A stretch of 64,000 bases of DNA from G963422595 sp963422595 (lineage in GTDB: Bacteria > Pseudomonadota > Gammaproteobacteria > UBA4575), in NCBI GenBank assembly GCA_963422595.1, contig OY730298.1:558001-622000 (forward strand), in the 5' to 3' direction. Shown in pieces: positions 35,935 to 45,246 of this stretch. Position numbers and translations under genes: made by a program. The notes beneath the pieces were generated by a model, which saw nothing but the letters and a program-made list of their open reading frames with translations, searched no databases and was not told the DNA's origin. Each line of letters opens with the position of its first letter. The first letter of the stretch is position 1.

Positions 35935-36042
35935 GTGCAACAGTAAAAAATTATCGAAAACCTGACGCTGGTAGTCATTTAGACGCATCATGCGATGATC
36001 AGCAAGTGCAACAGCAAAAAATTATCGAAAACCTGACGCTGG
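35935..36042 (+). repeat. Out-of-frame direct duplication at the ntrB 5' end
   Basis: A 37-bp sequence starting GTGCAACAG and ending CCTGACGCTGG occurs at 35935-35971 and 36006-36042 with one mismatch (T/C). The offset is 71 bp, not a multiple of three. In the frame that leads into the first copy, CAGCAA has become CAGTAA, a stop. Confidence 0.9.
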
Positions 36043-37085
36043 CTATATTCCTTGTCAATGAGCAGCTTTGCCTGACTTATCTTAATCCGGCGGCAGAGGA
36101 GCTGTTGAGTACCGGCAGAAAAAACGCACTGTATCATCCATTGACGGATTTTATGCGGGATATTGATGGCGAGTTTATCTCTCACGTACAACAATCAGTA
36201 CGTACCGGTCACCCGGTCACCGAGCGCGAGGTTTGTGTGCAGCTTTCAGGCGGCAAAGAAATTACCATTAATTGTTCGATTACGCCGATGTCTGCCAAAG
36301 GGGAGAAGGTAGAGTGTTTGCTTGAGGTCGCTCGGGTGGACCGGTTGCTGCGTATCGCTCGTGAAGAGCATCTCTTGTCTGAGGCTCAGGCGACTCAAAA
36401 TATGTTGCGTGGATTGGCGCATGAGATTAAAAACCCATTGGGTGGTCTGCGCGGGGCGGCGCAGTTGCTGGCAAGTGAGCTTGCTGAACCGGGCTTGCGT
36501 GAATATACCGACGTGATTATTAGTGAAGCCGATCGCTTACGTAAGTTGATCGATCGTATGTTCGGCCCAAAAGTGGTGCCGATAAAGCAGGAGCTGAATA
36601 TTCATGACGTGTTAGAGCATATTCGATATTTGGCGAGCGTCGAGGCATCAGGCGGAATTACGCTGAGCACGGATTATGACCCGAGCATTCCGCTTATACG
36701 TGCTGATCGTGATTTGTTGGTGCAGGCTGTATTGAATATCGTGCGTAACGCGGCTTGTGCCGCGCAACCAAACGGTGAGGTTACGCTAAAGACGCGGGTA
36801 TTACACCAGTTTACGCTTGGCGATATATGTCATCGCTTAGTCTTGCAGGTGAGTATTGTTGATGATGGACCAGGTATAAAGGAGGAATTAAAATCGCAAA
36901 TTTTTTTCCCTCTGGTGTCGGGAACGGCGCAGGGAACGGGATTGGGATTGCCGATTGCGCAACACTTGATAAATCTGCACGGTGGTTTAATTGAATTTGA
37001 TTCGAGGCCGGGTCTGACGGAGTTTTGCGTGTTGTTGCCATTGCATGGCGCAGATGATTTCAACGGGATAAAGTCAGGGCTATGA
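36006..37085 (+). CDS. ntrB: Nitrogen regulation sensor kinase NtrB
   Basis: PAS-containing histidine kinase that controls NtrC phosphorylation under PII. The PAS region ENLTLAIFLVNEQLCLTYLN is followed by the H-box GLAHEIKNPLGGLRGAAQLL, the N-box NIVRNAACAA and the G-boxes VDDGPGI and GTGLGLPIAQHLINLHGG. GTG at 36006 gives 359 residues, close to the 349 of E. coli. An upstream ATG at 35916 would add 30 residues read out of frame through the duplicated segment, so it is less likely; neither start has a strong ribosome site. The stop overlaps the ntrC start by 4 bp. Confidence 0.93.
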   Translation: MQQQKIIENLTLAIFLVNEQLCLTYLNPAAEELLSTGRKNALYHPLTDFMRDIDGEFISHVQQSVRTGHPVTEREVCVQLSGGKEITINCSITPMSAKGEKVECLLEVARVDRLLRIAREEHLLSEAQATQNMLRGLAHEIKNPLGGLRGAAQLLASELAEPGLREYTDVIISEADRLRKLIDRMFGPKVVPIKQELNIHDVLEHIRYLASVEASGGITLSTDYDPSIPLIRADRDLLVQAVLNIVRNAACAAQPNGEVTLKTRVLHQFTLGDICHRLVLQVSIVDDGPGIKEELKSQIFFPLVSGTAQGTGLGLPIAQHLINLHGGLIEFDSRPGLTEFCVLLPLHGADDFNGIKSGL

Positions 37086-38491
37086 AGAATACTAATGTTT
37101 GGGTGGTTGATGATGATCACGCAATACGCTGGGTGTTGGAACGCGCTTTTCAGAAAGCGCACATTCCCGTTACTACTTTTGAATCGGCAACTATGGCAAT
37201 GCGCGAATTAGAGGAGTATGTGCCCGCGGTTATCCTCACGGACGTGCGTATGCCGGAGCTGGATGGTTTTGAGTTTTTAGATCAGGTCAGAACGCGATAC
37301 CCTGATCTGCCAGTGATCATTATGACTGCGTATTCTGACTTGCAAAGTGCTGTGGGCGCGTATCAAAAAGGCGCATTTGAATATTTGCCAAAACCATTCG
37401 ACGTGGATGACGCCATTGAGTTAACGATGCGAGCATGTTTGGCCACCAGCGAAAAAACGGTGCCCGTTAAGTCGGACGATGCGTCTGTACAGAGACCCGC
37501 AAAAATCATTGGCGAATCGCCCGCAATGCAGGAGGTGTTTCGTGCTATTGGCAAGTTGTCAAACTCGAATATTACAGTACTTATTAATGGCGCGTCGGGC
37601 ACCGGTAAAGAGCTGGTAGCGCATGCCTTGCATGCACACAGTCCACGCGCAGGGGGGCCTTTTATCGCCTTAAATATGACTGCGATTCCACGCGAATTGC
37701 TCGAATCGGAGTTGTTTGGTCATGAAAGGGGGGCGTTTACGGGCGCGCAAACTTTACGCAAGGGGCGTTTTGAACAAACTCATCGGGGTACCTTGTTCCT
37801 GGATGAAATTGGCGACATGCCTACAGACCTGCAAACACGTTTGTTACGGGTCTTATCCGACGGGTGTTTTTACCGCGTGGGGGGACATGAACCTATTAAA
37901 GTCGACGTCCGTATTATTGCCGCCACGCATCAGAACCTGGAGGCGCGCGTACGCCACGGCGACTTTCGCGAAGATTTGTTTCATCGTTTGAACGTTATCC
38001 GTATTCGTCTGCCAGCATTAAATGAGCGCAAAACGGATGTGCCGATTTTACTGCGGCACTTTATGCAAAGTTCCGCACGGGAATTAAAGACACGGCCTAA
38101 AAAACTCACCCCCGAGGTGGTGAAATATTTGAGCGCGTTGAGATGGCCGGGAAACGTGCGTCAACTGGAAAACGTTTGCCGCTGGCTGACGGTGATGGCT
38201 TCCGGAAATGAGGTGCACGTGCAGGATCTGCCTGCGGAGATGTTAAAGGATGAGATGTCTGAAGCAGAGACTTTGGATTGGCAACGCTTGTTAAGTGCAT
38301 GGGCCGACCGAAAGTTGTCCGCAGGTGAACAGGGGATTTCAGACCAGGCTTCGCCCCTGTTTGAAGCAGTGCTGATTAAAGCAGCTATGCGCAAAGCCGG
38401 TGGCAAACGACAACAAGCGGCAAAACTTTTGGGGTGGGGAAGAAATACACTGACCAGAAAGATTCAGGAATTGGGCCTGTTTCAGCCGTAG
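37082..38491 (+). CDS. ntrC: Nitrogen response regulator NtrC
   Basis: Sigma-54 activator, 469 residues. Receiver domain VWVVDDDHAIRWVLERAF with phospho-acceptor Asp in LTDVRMPELDG; AAA+ domain with Walker A GASGTGKELVAHAL, the sigma-54 contact loop GERGAFTGA (seen as ERGAFTGAQ) and LFLDEIGDMPTDLQTRLLRV; and a Fis-type helix-turn-helix at the end (GGKRQQAAKLLGWGRNTLTR). It binds the two boxes before glnA. Confidence 0.97.
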   Translation: MKNTNVWVVDDDHAIRWVLERAFQKAHIPVTTFESATMAMRELEEYVPAVILTDVRMPELDGFEFLDQVRTRYPDLPVIIMTAYSDLQSAVGAYQKGAFEYLPKPFDVDDAIELTMRACLATSEKTVPVKSDDASVQRPAKIIGESPAMQEVFRAIGKLSNSNITVLINGASGTGKELVAHALHAHSPRAGGPFIALNMTAIPRELLESELFGHERGAFTGAQTLRKGRFEQTHRGTLFLDEIGDMPTDLQTRLLRVLSDGCFYRVGGHEPIKVDVRIIAATHQNLEARVRHGDFREDLFHRLNVIRIRLPALNERKTDVPILLRHFMQSSARELKTRPKKLTPEVVKYLSALRWPGNVRQLENVCRWLTVMASGNEVHVQDLPAEMLKDEMSEAETLDWQRLLSAWADRKLSAGEQGISDQASPLFEAVLIKAAMRKAGGKRQQAAKLLGWGRNTLTRKIQELGLFQP

Positions 38492-38683
38492 TCTGGAAAC
38501 CTTTATAAATTAAAAAACTGCCCGGTAGTTGAGCTTGTCAAAACATATCTGATGTATTTACCGGACACACGCGCTTCTCAAAACACGGATGTTCCATTGA
38601 CTTCATCAGTAAAACGGAAAGTATAAAGCAGGCAAAGATTTTGTTATTTTATTTCTTCAACTTCAGAGATCAGGACAAGGGCA

Positions 38684-41353
38684 TTGCCTAAAAAACGCAA
38701 CATAAGTTCTTACTCCCACGCGGACAAGGGGCGCCCCAACAACCCCCCGGTGGGGCTGGTAACCCCAAGCACTGATCCCACCATAGATGAAAAGCAGACG
38801 TACCGCTACGACCCACACCTGGACCCACAATTACAATGGGCGGGTAAAGATGAACACACCTCGTTTGCAGTGCCGATCGTATCACTACACGTACACGAGC
38901 GCATTGATCCGCACACGATTATTGATGCGGTAAGAAAAAACAATTCGGTCATTGCGCCTGTCGAAACGAAAGATTCATCCCCCACTGAGCAGATCTCTCT
39001 CTTTGAGCAGGAGCGCGAGGTGCCCTTAAGAGAGGCAGTCGAATTTTATAAACATTCTCACAACTGGAGTAACCGGCTTGTCGCCGGGGATTCCCTGCTG
39101 GTAATGAATTCGCTACTGCAAAAAGAGAATATGGCGGGCAAGGTTCAGTGTATCTACATGGATCCACCCTACGGCATCAAATACGGGAGCAACTTTCAGC
39201 CGTTTGTCAACAAGCGGGAGGTCAAAGACGGCAAAGATGAGGACTTAACTGCCGAACCGGAAACTATCAAGGCCTTCCGTGATACCTGGGAGCTTGGTAT
39301 TCATTCTTACCTTTCTTATCTGCGCGATCGCCTGTTGCTGGCCAGGGAGTTGCTCAGTGAGAGTGGTAGCGTGTTTGTGCAGATCAGCGATGAGAACGTG
39401 CATCACGTGCGGGAGATTATGGATGAGGTCTTTGGGGTTGAGAATTTTGTTAGCTTAATAAGTTTTACAACAACGAGTGGCATTCCTGGACTAACCCTGT
39501 CAAGAGCGGGAGACTATTTAATTTGGTACGGCAAAGATAAAAGGAACATCAAGTACAAACAGCTTTTTGAATTTAAGGATGATGTGGGGCACTACAATCT
39601 GTTGCAGTTACCTGATGGAAGTATTAGAAGTTTAACAAATGATGAACAACAAGATATTTCCTTAATTCCGCAAGGCTCCGAATTGTGTGCGTCGCAGTCA
39701 CTGACCTCACAAGGTGCAACTAAAAGCGAATCAACTGTAACGATAGGCGGTAAAAAATTTAAGCCGCCGACGGGGCAGCATTGGAAAACTACTCTTCTAG
39801 GCATTAAAAAGCTACATGAAAGTGGAAGAATTTTATCTTCTGGAAAATCTATTCGTTATCTCCGTAAAGCGAGTGATTTTCCTGTAAAAGCAATAAATAA
39901 CATCTGGTTTGATACCGTAATTGGGAGTAGAGAGAAGGAATACGTGGTTCAAACATCACGCAGTACAATCGAAAAATGTCTCTTGATGACCACCGACCCG
40001 GGCGATCTGGTGCTGGACCCGACCTGTGGCAGCGGCACTACGGCTTACGTTGCCGAGCAATGGGGCCGGCGCTGGATGACCTGCGACACCTCGCGCGTGG
40101 CTACTGCACTGACCCGGCAACGGCTGATGACCGCCATGTTTGACTATTATAAATTGGCACATCCCGACGAGGGCGTGGGCAGTGGCTTTGAATATAAGAA
40201 AGTCCCACATGTCACCTTAAAATCCATTGCTAACAATGAACCAGCCGCAACGGAAACGCTCTATGACCAACCAATAAAAGACACCAGGCGGGCGCGCGTT
40301 ACCGGCCCGTTCACGGTGGAAGCCGTGCCATCGCCAACCGTTCAGCCCATCGCCGACGTATTTCACTCTTCCTCTGGGAGAGAAAAGGATGTGCAGGATG
40401 AAACGTTCGCTCATGCGGGAACACGGGCCTTGCACAGTCCGGGTGAAGAGGAAAAGGAAAGCAGGATCGCAGACGCATCTATCAACCGCTCTGGCGAAAC
40501 CCTGCGTCAGGAAGAATGGCGCAATGAATTGCTGAAGGTCGGCATCCGTGGCAAATCCGGGCAACGGGTTTCTTTTTCCCGCGTTGAACCCTTACCTTGT
40601 CACTGGCTACACGCGGACGCGGAAACCAAAACGGATGATTCCGGTGAAGGCGGCGTGCGAGAGGCGGCAACTGCATATCACCCCCCCCCCCCCCCCCCCC
40701 CCCCCCCCCGTGCAGTGATTTCATTCGGCCCCGAACATGCACCGCTTGAGCAAAGGCAGGTGGAACTTGCTTTGCAGGAAGCATCGATCCTTGTGCCAAA
40801 ACCGAAGATGATTGTATTCGCGGCCTTTCAGTTTGATCCCGAGGCGGCTAAAGATATCGACGAGACTCACTGGTCCGGCGTTACTCTCCTCAAAGCACAG
40901 ATGAACGCCGACATGCAAACCGATGACCTGAAGAAAAGACGCGCGAGCAATGAAAGTTTCTGGCTGGTCGGGCAGCCGGATGTGGAGTTTCAACAAATTC
41001 ATAAGGGTGAGAATACCGGTAAATGGCAGGTTGAAGTCAGAGGTTTCGATTACTTCAATACCAAAACCGGCGAACTGGAATCCGGTGGTAAAGATAAGAT
41101 TGCGGTGTGGATGCTGGATACCGATTACGATGGCAGAAGCCTTTATCCGCGTCAGGTATTCTTTCCGATGGCGGATGCCAGAAGCGGCTGGGCACGACTG
41201 GCACGCAATCTGAGAGCTGAGATTGACGAGGATTTAATAGAAGCCTATTGCGGCACCGTCTCTTTACCGTTTGAATTGGGTGACAGGAAGCGTATTGCGG
41301 TTAAAATCGTGGATGATCGAGGAATTGAGAGTTTGCGGGTGGTGGCACTATGA
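38684..41353 (+). CDS. Type III-like adenine DNA methyltransferase (Mod) with poly-proline tract
   Basis: 889 residues, beta-class N6-adenine methyltransferase: motif IV DPPYGIKYGS at about residue 160 comes before motif I DPTCGSGTT at about 445. A variable target-recognition region lies between them. After a serine/glutamate-rich linker comes HPPPPPPPPPRAV (Pro 667-675), encoded by a run of cytosines, then a C-terminal domain of about 210 residues (VFAAFQFDPEAAKDIDETHW). The start is TTG at 38684 with AGGAC upstream. It is the first gene of a four-gene restriction operon; the next gene overlaps by 4 bp. In this assembly the frame is open across the tract, so the full-length protein is made. 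Confidence 0.9.
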   Translation: MPKKRNISSYSHADKGRPNNPPVGLVTPSTDPTIDEKQTYRYDPHLDPQLQWAGKDEHTSFAVPIVSLHVHERIDPHTIIDAVRKNNSVIAPVETKDSSPTEQISLFEQEREVPLREAVEFYKHSHNWSNRLVAGDSLLVMNSLLQKENMAGKVQCIYMDPPYGIKYGSNFQPFVNKREVKDGKDEDLTAEPETIKAFRDTWELGIHSYLSYLRDRLLLARELLSESGSVFVQISDENVHHVREIMDEVFGVENFVSLISFTTTSGIPGLTLSRAGDYLIWYGKDKRNIKYKQLFEFKDDVGHYNLLQLPDGSIRSLTNDEQQDISLIPQGSELCASQSLTSQGATKSESTVTIGGKKFKPPTGQHWKTTLLGIKKLHESGRILSSGKSIRYLRKASDFPVKAINNIWFDTVIGSREKEYVVQTSRSTIEKCLLMTTDPGDLVLDPTCGSGTTAYVAEQWGRRWMTCDTSRVATALTRQRLMTAMFDYYKLAHPDEGVGSGFEYKKVPHVTLKSIANNEPAATETLYDQPIKDTRRARVTGPFTVEAVPSPTVQPIADVFHSSSGREKDVQDETFAHAGTRALHSPGEEEKESRIADASINRSGETLRQEEWRNELLKVGIRGKSGQRVSFSRVEPLPCHWLHADAETKTDDSGEGGVREAATAYHPPPPPPPPPRAVISFGPEHAPLEQRQVELALQEASILVPKPKMIVFAAFQFDPEAAKDIDETHWSGVTLLKAQMNADMQTDDLKKRRASNESFWLVGQPDVEFQQIHKGENTGKWQVEVRGFDYFNTKTGELESGGKDKIAVWMLDTDYDGRSLYPRQVFFPMADARSGWARLARNLRAEIDEDLIEAYCGTVSLPFELGDRKRIAVKIVDDRGIESLRVVAL
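40681..40709 (+). repeat. 29-base poly-C tract inside the methyltransferase gene
   Basis: 29 uninterrupted C residues follow TGCATATCA and precede GTGCAGTG. Runs of this length slip during replication; a change of one or two bases would shift the frame after the catalytic part of the protein. The exact count may be affected by sequencing or assembly. Confidence 0.95.
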
Positions 41354-44034
41354 GCGACGAAATTGAATATCAAGGAGCGCGCTTTTACAAGTGTGCTTTA
41401 CAGGTTAATCCCTATAGCTATGCCAAGTATCAGGGAAAGGATATTCCACAAGAAGAAAACTATAACACACAAATTTTGCAGAAATGCCGGAAAGAGAATA
41501 TCAAAGTTGTAGGTCTTGCCGATCATGGGAAAGTTGAAGGCTCGGAAGGTTTACGAAATTTTTTGCAAGAGAACGACATCATTGTGTTTCCTGGGTTTGA
41601 AATCGCCAGTTCGGAAAAAATCCATATGGTCTGCCTCTATCCTGAAGGTACCAATGTCAACACGCTCAATCAATTTCTTGGACGGCTGATGGGAGAAAGC
41701 AGCACTCGGCTTGAGCAGAAACCAACCCATCCGTCGTCGTTAAGCTGTGAGCAAATTGCAGATCAGGTGATAAACGATCAAGACGGTTTCTGGTACGCGG
41801 CACATGCGACAGGTAGCAGCGGTATGCTGAGATTAAGCGGTGCTGGTGATAACTATGCCCATCTTTGGAAAAAAGAGGACTTAGTGAAAGTTATACAGAT
41901 CCCGGGCAGGATAGAAGACTTGTCAACAGAAAAAGAGAATTTAAAAAAATACCTGAAGATCATTCAGAATAAAAATCCTGACTATAAAAGAGAAAACCCC
42001 ATTACTGTTATCAATGCCAAGGATATAGATAAACCGGAAACACTATCAGAGCCTTCCGCCTCTTGTCTGGTGAAAATGACAGAGCCTAATTTCGAGGCTT
42101 TCAAACAGGCGTTCCATGACCCTGAATCCCGCACTCGGTTGAATCACGATATTCCAGATGTGTCTTACTCGGTCATTGAGTCCATTCAGTGGCAGGGTAC
42201 CGGGTTTTTTGAAGAAGGCACCTTAGGCTTTTCTGAAAATCTGAATGCTGTTATTGGTGGACGCGGTACCGGAAAATCTACCCTGATTGAAGGCATACGT
42301 TATGTCTTGGATTTGCCCGCTCAGGGGCAAGATTATAAGGCTTTGGAAGCACTTCGTAAAAACAACCTGAGCAATTCAAAAGTTACCTTGAGTGTCAAAT
42401 CAAAGGCACAAGCGGGTCAGTATTACCAGATAAGCAGGCGGTTTGGTGAGCAGGCACAAGTAAAAAATGAGCAGGGAGAACTTTCTCATCTCAGCACCCG
42501 GGATATTCTGCCAGGTGTTGAGTTATTGGGACAAAACGAGATACTGGAGATTGAAAAAGATGATGCTGCCAAACTGGCACTGATCAACGATTTTTTACCC
42601 GATGGCCACCAGTTTGATGAAAATCTCCAGGAAATCAAACGTCAACTGGCGGCCAACAAAGGTAAATGGATCAAGGCAGATGAGGAGTTTGAGCGATTAA
42701 GCGATATGGTCCAACGGGAACCCAGATTGAAAGAAGAGGTAAAACGATTTCAAAGGCTGGGTATAGAAAGGAAATTAAAAAATACTAAACTTCTGGAAAA
42801 AGAAAGCAGTATCCAGGCAGACATTCAACGACAGCTTGATCAGGTTCAAAAATGGATCAGGAACTACGAAGAAGTGTTTGATCTGGAATTTTTGCGGGAT
42901 GTCAGGATTGATCCATTACCCAATAAGACTATTCTGATAAAAGTGCAGGAGATGTTTAAGATTCTGAAGGATCAATTGGATAAATTGGTTCTACAAGCTG
43001 TGCAGCATCTTGAAGAAGCCCGCGGCAAACATATCAATTTAGAAAAAGATTGGCAGAATAAAGTCGATAAAATTAAAGATGAATTAGAACAGGCCATCGC
43101 CCAACTACCTGAACAAGCAGGGAAAACAGGTAAAACGTTAGGACAAGAATATACCTGCATTATCAAGCAATTGGCACACATAGAAAAACAAAAAAATGAA
43201 CACGCACGACAGAAGACATTGGTCGAAGAAATTAAAAAAGAGAGAAGAACGCTTTTGGAAGAGTATCGTGAAACTGCCTTTAAGCGGTTTGATGCTTTAG
43301 AAAAGGCTGCCAAGAAGCTAAATCAGGATGAACTGAAAAGGAAAGTAAGGCTGCATGTGAAACGTTTTGGTAATTTGCAACCATTGCAAAATTTCCTGCT
43401 TAGGATAGAAGGTATAGATGAAGCAAAGATAAAATGGCTGGAAAAAATAGAGGATTTAGATTTATTGGAATGGTCACAATGGATAGAGGAAAGCAATCAT
43501 CAAGGCTTTTATGAGCGGTACCGTGATGCTGGTTTACAAAGAAATACTGCTGAGAAAATAGTGAACACAGGGTTGGAAAAAAGGTTGGGACTGGAAGAGA
43601 TTGAACTAAAGGATAAGGTCGAAATTGAACTGAATGTTGCCCACGGCGACGAGGAAAACTACCGGCCACTAAATGATCTTTCCACCGGTCAGAAATGTAC
43701 CGCTATCCTTAACCTGCTTTTATTAAACCGCGACGATCCGCTGATCATTGATCAGCCGGAAGATCATCTGGACAATGCCTTTATCGCTGATCGCATCGTG
43801 CGTGATTTAAGGGAATTCAAAACCAGGCGACAATTCATTTTCGCGACTCACAACGCCAATATTCCGGTTTTTGGTGATGCCGAATTGATCGCGGTGTTAC
43901 ATAGCGACAAAGACAATGGGAAAGTGATAGAGGCAGGAGCTATTGATAAACAGGAGGTACGTAAAAAAGCGGCAGAAATCCTGGAAGGTGGTAAAGCCGC
44001 CTTTGAGATGCGCAGGCATAAATACGGCTATTAA
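41350..44034 (+). CDS. TrlF-family PHP plus SMC-like ATPase
   Basis: 894 residues. The N-terminal PHP-like metal-binding part shows VVGLADHGKVEG, VFPGFEIASSEKIHMVCLYP. An ABC/SMC-type ATPase follows: Walker A GGRGTGKSTLIEG at about 304, a long coiled coil (about 430-720), a signature-like DLSTGQKCTAILNLLLL and Walker B PLIIDQPEDHLDN near 796, then FATHNANIPVFGDAELIAVL. This is the layout of TrlF-type defence ATPases. It overlaps the methyltransferase gene by 4 bp and touches the next gene. Confidence 0.85.
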   Translation: MSDEIEYQGARFYKCALQVNPYSYAKYQGKDIPQEENYNTQILQKCRKENIKVVGLADHGKVEGSEGLRNFLQENDIIVFPGFEIASSEKIHMVCLYPEGTNVNTLNQFLGRLMGESSTRLEQKPTHPSSLSCEQIADQVINDQDGFWYAAHATGSSGMLRLSGAGDNYAHLWKKEDLVKVIQIPGRIEDLSTEKENLKKYLKIIQNKNPDYKRENPITVINAKDIDKPETLSEPSASCLVKMTEPNFEAFKQAFHDPESRTRLNHDIPDVSYSVIESIQWQGTGFFEEGTLGFSENLNAVIGGRGTGKSTLIEGIRYVLDLPAQGQDYKALEALRKNNLSNSKVTLSVKSKAQAGQYYQISRRFGEQAQVKNEQGELSHLSTRDILPGVELLGQNEILEIEKDDAAKLALINDFLPDGHQFDENLQEIKRQLAANKGKWIKADEEFERLSDMVQREPRLKEEVKRFQRLGIERKLKNTKLLEKESSIQADIQRQLDQVQKWIRNYEEVFDLEFLRDVRIDPLPNKTILIKVQEMFKILKDQLDKLVLQAVQHLEEARGKHINLEKDWQNKVDKIKDELEQAIAQLPEQAGKTGKTLGQEYTCIIKQLAHIEKQKNEHARQKTLVEEIKKERRTLLEEYRETAFKRFDALEKAAKKLNQDELKRKVRLHVKRFGNLQPLQNFLLRIEGIDEAKIKWLEKIEDLDLLEWSQWIEESNHQGFYERYRDAGLQRNTAEKIVNTGLEKRLGLEEIELKDKVEIELNVAHGDEENYRPLNDLSTGQKCTAILNLLLLNRDDPLIIDQPEDHLDNAFIADRIVRDLREFKTRRQFIFATHNANIPVFGDAELIAVLHSDKDNGKVIEAGAIDKQEVRKKAAEILEGGKAAFEMRRHKYGY

Positions 44035-45246
44035 GTGATGCTGAAAAGTGATTTGTTGGGGCTCATTACTCAAGGAGAAGGCGCAAAACTGGAGTTCAAA
44101 CGCGATGATGTCCGCGCTGAACGTATGGCAAAAGAAATCGTGTCTTTTGCCAATATGAAGGGTGGTATCGTTTTGGTTGGTGTTGAAGATGATGGCACTA
44201 TTAGCGGTATTCAACGGAATAACCTTCAGGAATGGCTGATGGATACGGTCATCGGCAAGTATGTCGGTCCATTTATTTTGCCGGATTATGAGGAAATCAG
44301 CATTGAAGAAAAGCATGTAGCCGTCATGACAGTCCCTCAAGGTAACGCTAAACCTTATGTCCTCAGACATGATGACCGTGAAGATATCTATGTGCGTTAT
44401 GGGAGCACCTGCCAGTTGGCCGGGCGTGAGCAACAGGCTCGCCTGTTTGCTTCGGGAGGATTGTTGGCTACAGAGGAACTTCCCGTGCATGGCTCCTCTG
44501 TTGGAGATCTGGATAAGCGCCGTTACATCAAATACTTCAAAGATATTTTGCAAGAATCTTGCGTACAAGACTGGCAAGAAGAAGATTGGGTGAAAATGTT
44601 AAGCGATCGAAGTTTTCTTGTAGGCGATGATTATACTTGTAGCTATTTCGCTTATGCGCTGTTTGCCAAGCAACCCGGTCTCAGACTGCCACAGGCCGTC
44701 GCGCGCCTTACCGTGTATGCTAATGAAAATAAAGACTATAACACCGACTTTGATGAGACTCTGGATGTGCCCTTTCTGGAGCTTCGAGGTGCAGGTCCAA
44801 GCAACGACGTTATTGAACCTGCCCTGCATGAAAGGCTGATCATGCTAATCAAGCCATATATCAGTAAAGAGGAATTGTATGGGTCAGTGCGCAAACGAAA
44901 ATGGGATTATCCTTTTGAAGCCATCAGGGAACTGATAATCAATGCCTTCACACATAGGGACTGGACGAAGAATAACTATGTACGCATAACTGCATATAGC
45001 AACCGCTTGGAGGTTATCAGTCCCGGCGGATTGCCCAATGGGATGACTATAGAAAAAATCAAAAGTGGGGCGCAGATGTTACGCAATCCGAAGTGCACGA
45101 GGATTTTCAGGGATTATGGTTATCTGGAAGATCAGGGCATGGGTATCCGCCGCAAGGTTATCCCTCTAATGCTTGAAAAGAATGGCAGAGAACCGGATTT
45201 TGAAGCAACTGAAGATGCTTTCGCAGTGACACTGTGGAAAAAATAA
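44035..45246 (+). CDS. AlbA_2/Schlafen-type ATP-binding protein
   Basis: 403 residues. The N-terminal AlbA_2 (Schlafen-like) domain shows GEGAKLEFKRDDVRAERM, MKGGIVLVGVEDDGTISGI and the typical YVRYGSTCQLA. The C-terminal half holds a GHKL-type ATP-binding fold: FEAIRELIINAFTHRDW, RLEVISPGGLPNGMT and GMGIRRKVIPLMLEKNG. Proteins of this group bind nucleic acid and are common in defence islands. Start GTG-ATG immediately after the TrlF stop; the next gene starts 13 bp before its end. Confidence 0.85.
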   Translation: MMLKSDLLGLITQGEGAKLEFKRDDVRAERMAKEIVSFANMKGGIVLVGVEDDGTISGIQRNNLQEWLMDTVIGKYVGPFILPDYEEISIEEKHVAVMTVPQGNAKPYVLRHDDREDIYVRYGSTCQLAGREQQARLFASGGLLATEELPVHGSSVGDLDKRRYIKYFKDILQESCVQDWQEEDWVKMLSDRSFLVGDDYTCSYFAYALFAKQPGLRLPQAVARLTVYANENKDYNTDFDETLDVPFLELRGAGPSNDVIEPALHERLIMLIKPYISKEELYGSVRKRKWDYPFEAIRELIINAFTHRDWTKNNYVRITAYSNRLEVISPGGLPNGMTIEKIKSGAQMLRNPKCTRIFRDYGYLEDQGMGIRRKVIPLMLEKNGREPDFEATEDAFAVTLWKK

